A stretch of 64,000 nucleotides of DNA. Origin: Flavobacterium frigidimaris. GTDB taxonomy: Bacteria > Bacteroidota > Bacteroidia > Flavobacteriales > Flavobacteriaceae. The translations under genes and the position numbers were made by a program. The stretch is from assembly GCA_900129595.1 (NCBI GenBank), contig FQWG01000008.1:172055-236054 (forward strand), written 5' to 3'. The stretch's first letter is position 1, and every line of letters starts with the position of its first letter. This document shows, piece after piece, positions 63,268 to 64,000 of the stretch. The notes beneath the pieces were generated by a model. It had not been told where the DNA came from. It saw only the letters and a list, made by a program, of their open reading frames with translations, and searched no databases.

Positions 63268-63393
63268 GTAATTTGGGCGTTTCCCTGCGGGCTGGGCTGT
63301 CCGCTAAATCTTTTGCGATAGGCTTATCGGTTTACACCGAAAAAATTTAGTTTTCCACAAAAGGATACCGCTGCCATCCCTAACGCAGTTTAC
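63268..63393. other. Multi-stem structured intergenic element near the rRNA operon
   Basis: An outer stem pairs GCGTT (63277-63281) with AACGC (63382-63386), extended by GTAA/TTAC (63268-63271, 63390-63393). Inside are CCC/GGG around 63283-63291, and CTAAAT (63304-63309) with ATTTAG (63345-63350). The latter encloses CGATA/TATCG and CGGT/ACCG hairpins. A GGAT/ATCC hairpin lies at 63363-63379. The bases are more GC-rich than the surroundings. I recall similar sequence repeated between genes of Flavobacteria. It may be a non-coding RNA or a DNA repeat; strand unknown. Confidence 0.6.
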
Positions 63394-63566
63394 GGGTAAT
63401 TAGAAATATAATTTTTAAAATTCTAAAGTGTTATGACTACTAGTCTTTGCAAACTTAACATTTACAAACAATTCAAACTCCTTTGTGTGCCTTGCGGTTA
63501 AATAAAGGTAAAACCGTAAACCAATTAAAACAAAAAACTCCGTTTGGTTAGAAACAGGGTTTTCAA

Positions 63567-63630
63567 AAGAAAGGCGACAGACCCCGATAGCTATCGGGGT
63601 TCCCACATAATTACTGCATTTTGTAAAACA
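63567..63630 (-). pseudogene. Relic of a 5S rRNA 3' end, interrupted by a palindrome
   Basis: AAAAGAAAGGCGACAGA is nearly the same as AAAAGAAAGGCGACGAC at the end of the intact 5S gene (63666-63682). After an inserted palindrome, TCCCACATAATTACTGCA resembles TCCCACATAACTGCAGTA (63689-63706). This looks like a decayed copy of the 5S tail. The similarity is short and the reading is tentative. Confidence 0.55.
63581..63600. repeat. Perfect 20-base palindrome
   Basis: ACCCCGATAGCTATCGGGGT reads the same on both strands. I know CCCGATAGCTATCGGG as a frequent palindrome between genes in Bacteroidetes. Here it interrupts the 5S-like relic. Confidence 0.85.
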
Positions 63631-63661
63631 AAAAATCCCCATCAAATAAATGATGAGGATT
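63628..63661 (-). terminator. Terminator of the rRNA operon
   Basis: On the minus strand, a 10-bp stem (63661-63652 with 63643-63634, one G-U pair) is followed by a T-run. It lies 10 bases beyond the 5S gene. Confidence 0.85.
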
Positions 63662-63670
63662 CTTAAAAGA

Positions 63671-63779
63671 AAGGCGACGACATACTCTCCCACATAACTG
63701 CAGTACCATCTGCGCAGGCGGGCTTAACTACTCTGTTCGGGATGGGAAGAGGTGAGCCCCGCCGCAATAACCACCTTAA
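63671..63779 (-). rRNA. rrf: 5S ribosomal RNA
   Basis: Read on the minus strand, the roughly 109 bases contain the conserved 5S core GGGGCTCACCTCTTCCCATC followed by CCGAACAGAGTAGTTAAGCC, then GATGGTACTGC and GTGGGAGAGTATG. The first and last bases (AAGGTGG and CGCCTT) pair as the terminal helix. It lies about 140 bases after the 23S gene, the usual order. Exact ends are set by the terminal helix and may be off by one or two bases. Confidence 0.95.
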
Positions 63780-63914
63780 GGTCGTTTTGCAATGGGTAAT
63801 CAGTTTTTACTGATCAACATTACACAATATCTTAACATACTGAGATAAAGAAAAGTACTTTTATTTACTATTTTTAGAAAGTTTCTCCCCCCGGGTTGCC
63901 CCGGAGGAAAAGGG

Positions 63915-64000
63915 TGTACATAAGCTTACGGATTATTAGTACTACTCGACTATGACATTACTGCCTTTACATCTATAGCCTATCAACGTGGTCATCTTCC
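63915..64000 (-). rRNA. rrl: 23S ribosomal RNA, 3' end (partial)
   Basis: The minus strand reads GATGACCACGTTGATAGGCT, then AGATGTAAAGGCAGTAATGT and CGAGTAGTACTAATAATCCG, ending near TAAGCTTATGTAC. This is the conserved 3' end of Bacteroidetes 23S rRNA. The gene continues beyond the window. The exact mature 3' end is not certain. Confidence 0.93.

Noticed and set aside
63415..63693. A 92-codon minus-strand frame ending near the 5S gene
   Set aside because: It runs across the 5S end, the rRNA terminator and the 5S-like relic, so it cannot be a protein gene.

Overview
The window reads as chromosomal DNA of a Flavobacterium-like member of the Bacteroidetes. The evidence is an AT-rich composition, a SusC/SusD pair, a Rho factor with a long N-terminal insertion, lipoproteins with acidic residues after the lipid cysteine, and promoters of the Bacteroidetes type (TTG, then 17-23 bases, then TAnnTTTG). 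It ends in the 3' end of a 23S rRNA gene and a 5S rRNA gene, both on the minus strand. About 63 protein genes are supported. No phage, complete insertion sequence or CRISPR array was found.

Layout. 1-1900: the end of a SusC/SusD nutrient-uptake locus. 1970-9270: a DUF1810 gene, ornithine aminotransferase (rocD), and a divergent Lrp-type regulator heading a tight run of M28 peptidase, cyanophycinase-like peptidase and penicillin-acylase-like enzyme. 9300-16740: dienelactone hydrolase, DUF3667 protein, a second M28 peptidase, rho, DUF4293 protein and a LuxR-type two-component pair. 16740-22600: phosphoesterase, truA, an MsbA-like ABC exporter, a NUMOD4/HNH-type protein and lpdA. 22700-32230: accessory genes, mostly monocistronic: small membrane proteins and lipoproteins, a TPM protein, DUF2314-ankyrin, SymE, a ureohydrolase, SUFU, PhzF, GNAT, and a 151-residue protein carrying the haem-ligand motif of cytochrome oxidase subunit I. 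32400-47830: small enzymes and regulators, including two AraC regulators beside probable targets, racemase, beta-lactamase-like hydrolase, metallo-beta-lactamase-fold hydrolase, lactonase, LOG protein, DoxX, polysaccharide deacetylase and a 2H phosphoesterase. 47890-63150: glyoxalase, a CPA2 antiporter, sdaA, SH3 protein, panB, a four-helix-bundle (S23-type) gene inside repeats, an RluA-type pseudouridine synthase, aldehyde dehydrogenase, a 1350-residue hybrid histidine kinase and a YpfJ-type metalloprotease. 63150-64000: a structured intergenic element, a 5S-like relic, the rRNA terminator, 5S and 23S.

How genes may work together. rocD and the Lrp operon share a 221-bp divergent region. They could form a peptide and amino-acid salvage unit releasing arginine or ornithine for entry into the proline/glutamate pool. 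The histidine kinase and response regulator at 15-16.7 kb form a pair. The AraC genes at 33.9 and 44.7 kb probably control the adjoining oxidoreductase and the DoxX/deacetylase pair.

The most unusual material is intergenic. Many gaps hold short-period arrays, each built from its own 7-10 base word; one array contains the promoter and the TTG start of truA, and another brackets the four-helix-bundle gene with inverted copies. There is also a nested 154-bp palindromic element, a family of related terminator hairpins, and a multi-stem element beside the rRNA operon. All assignments come from reading the sequence; no database search was run.
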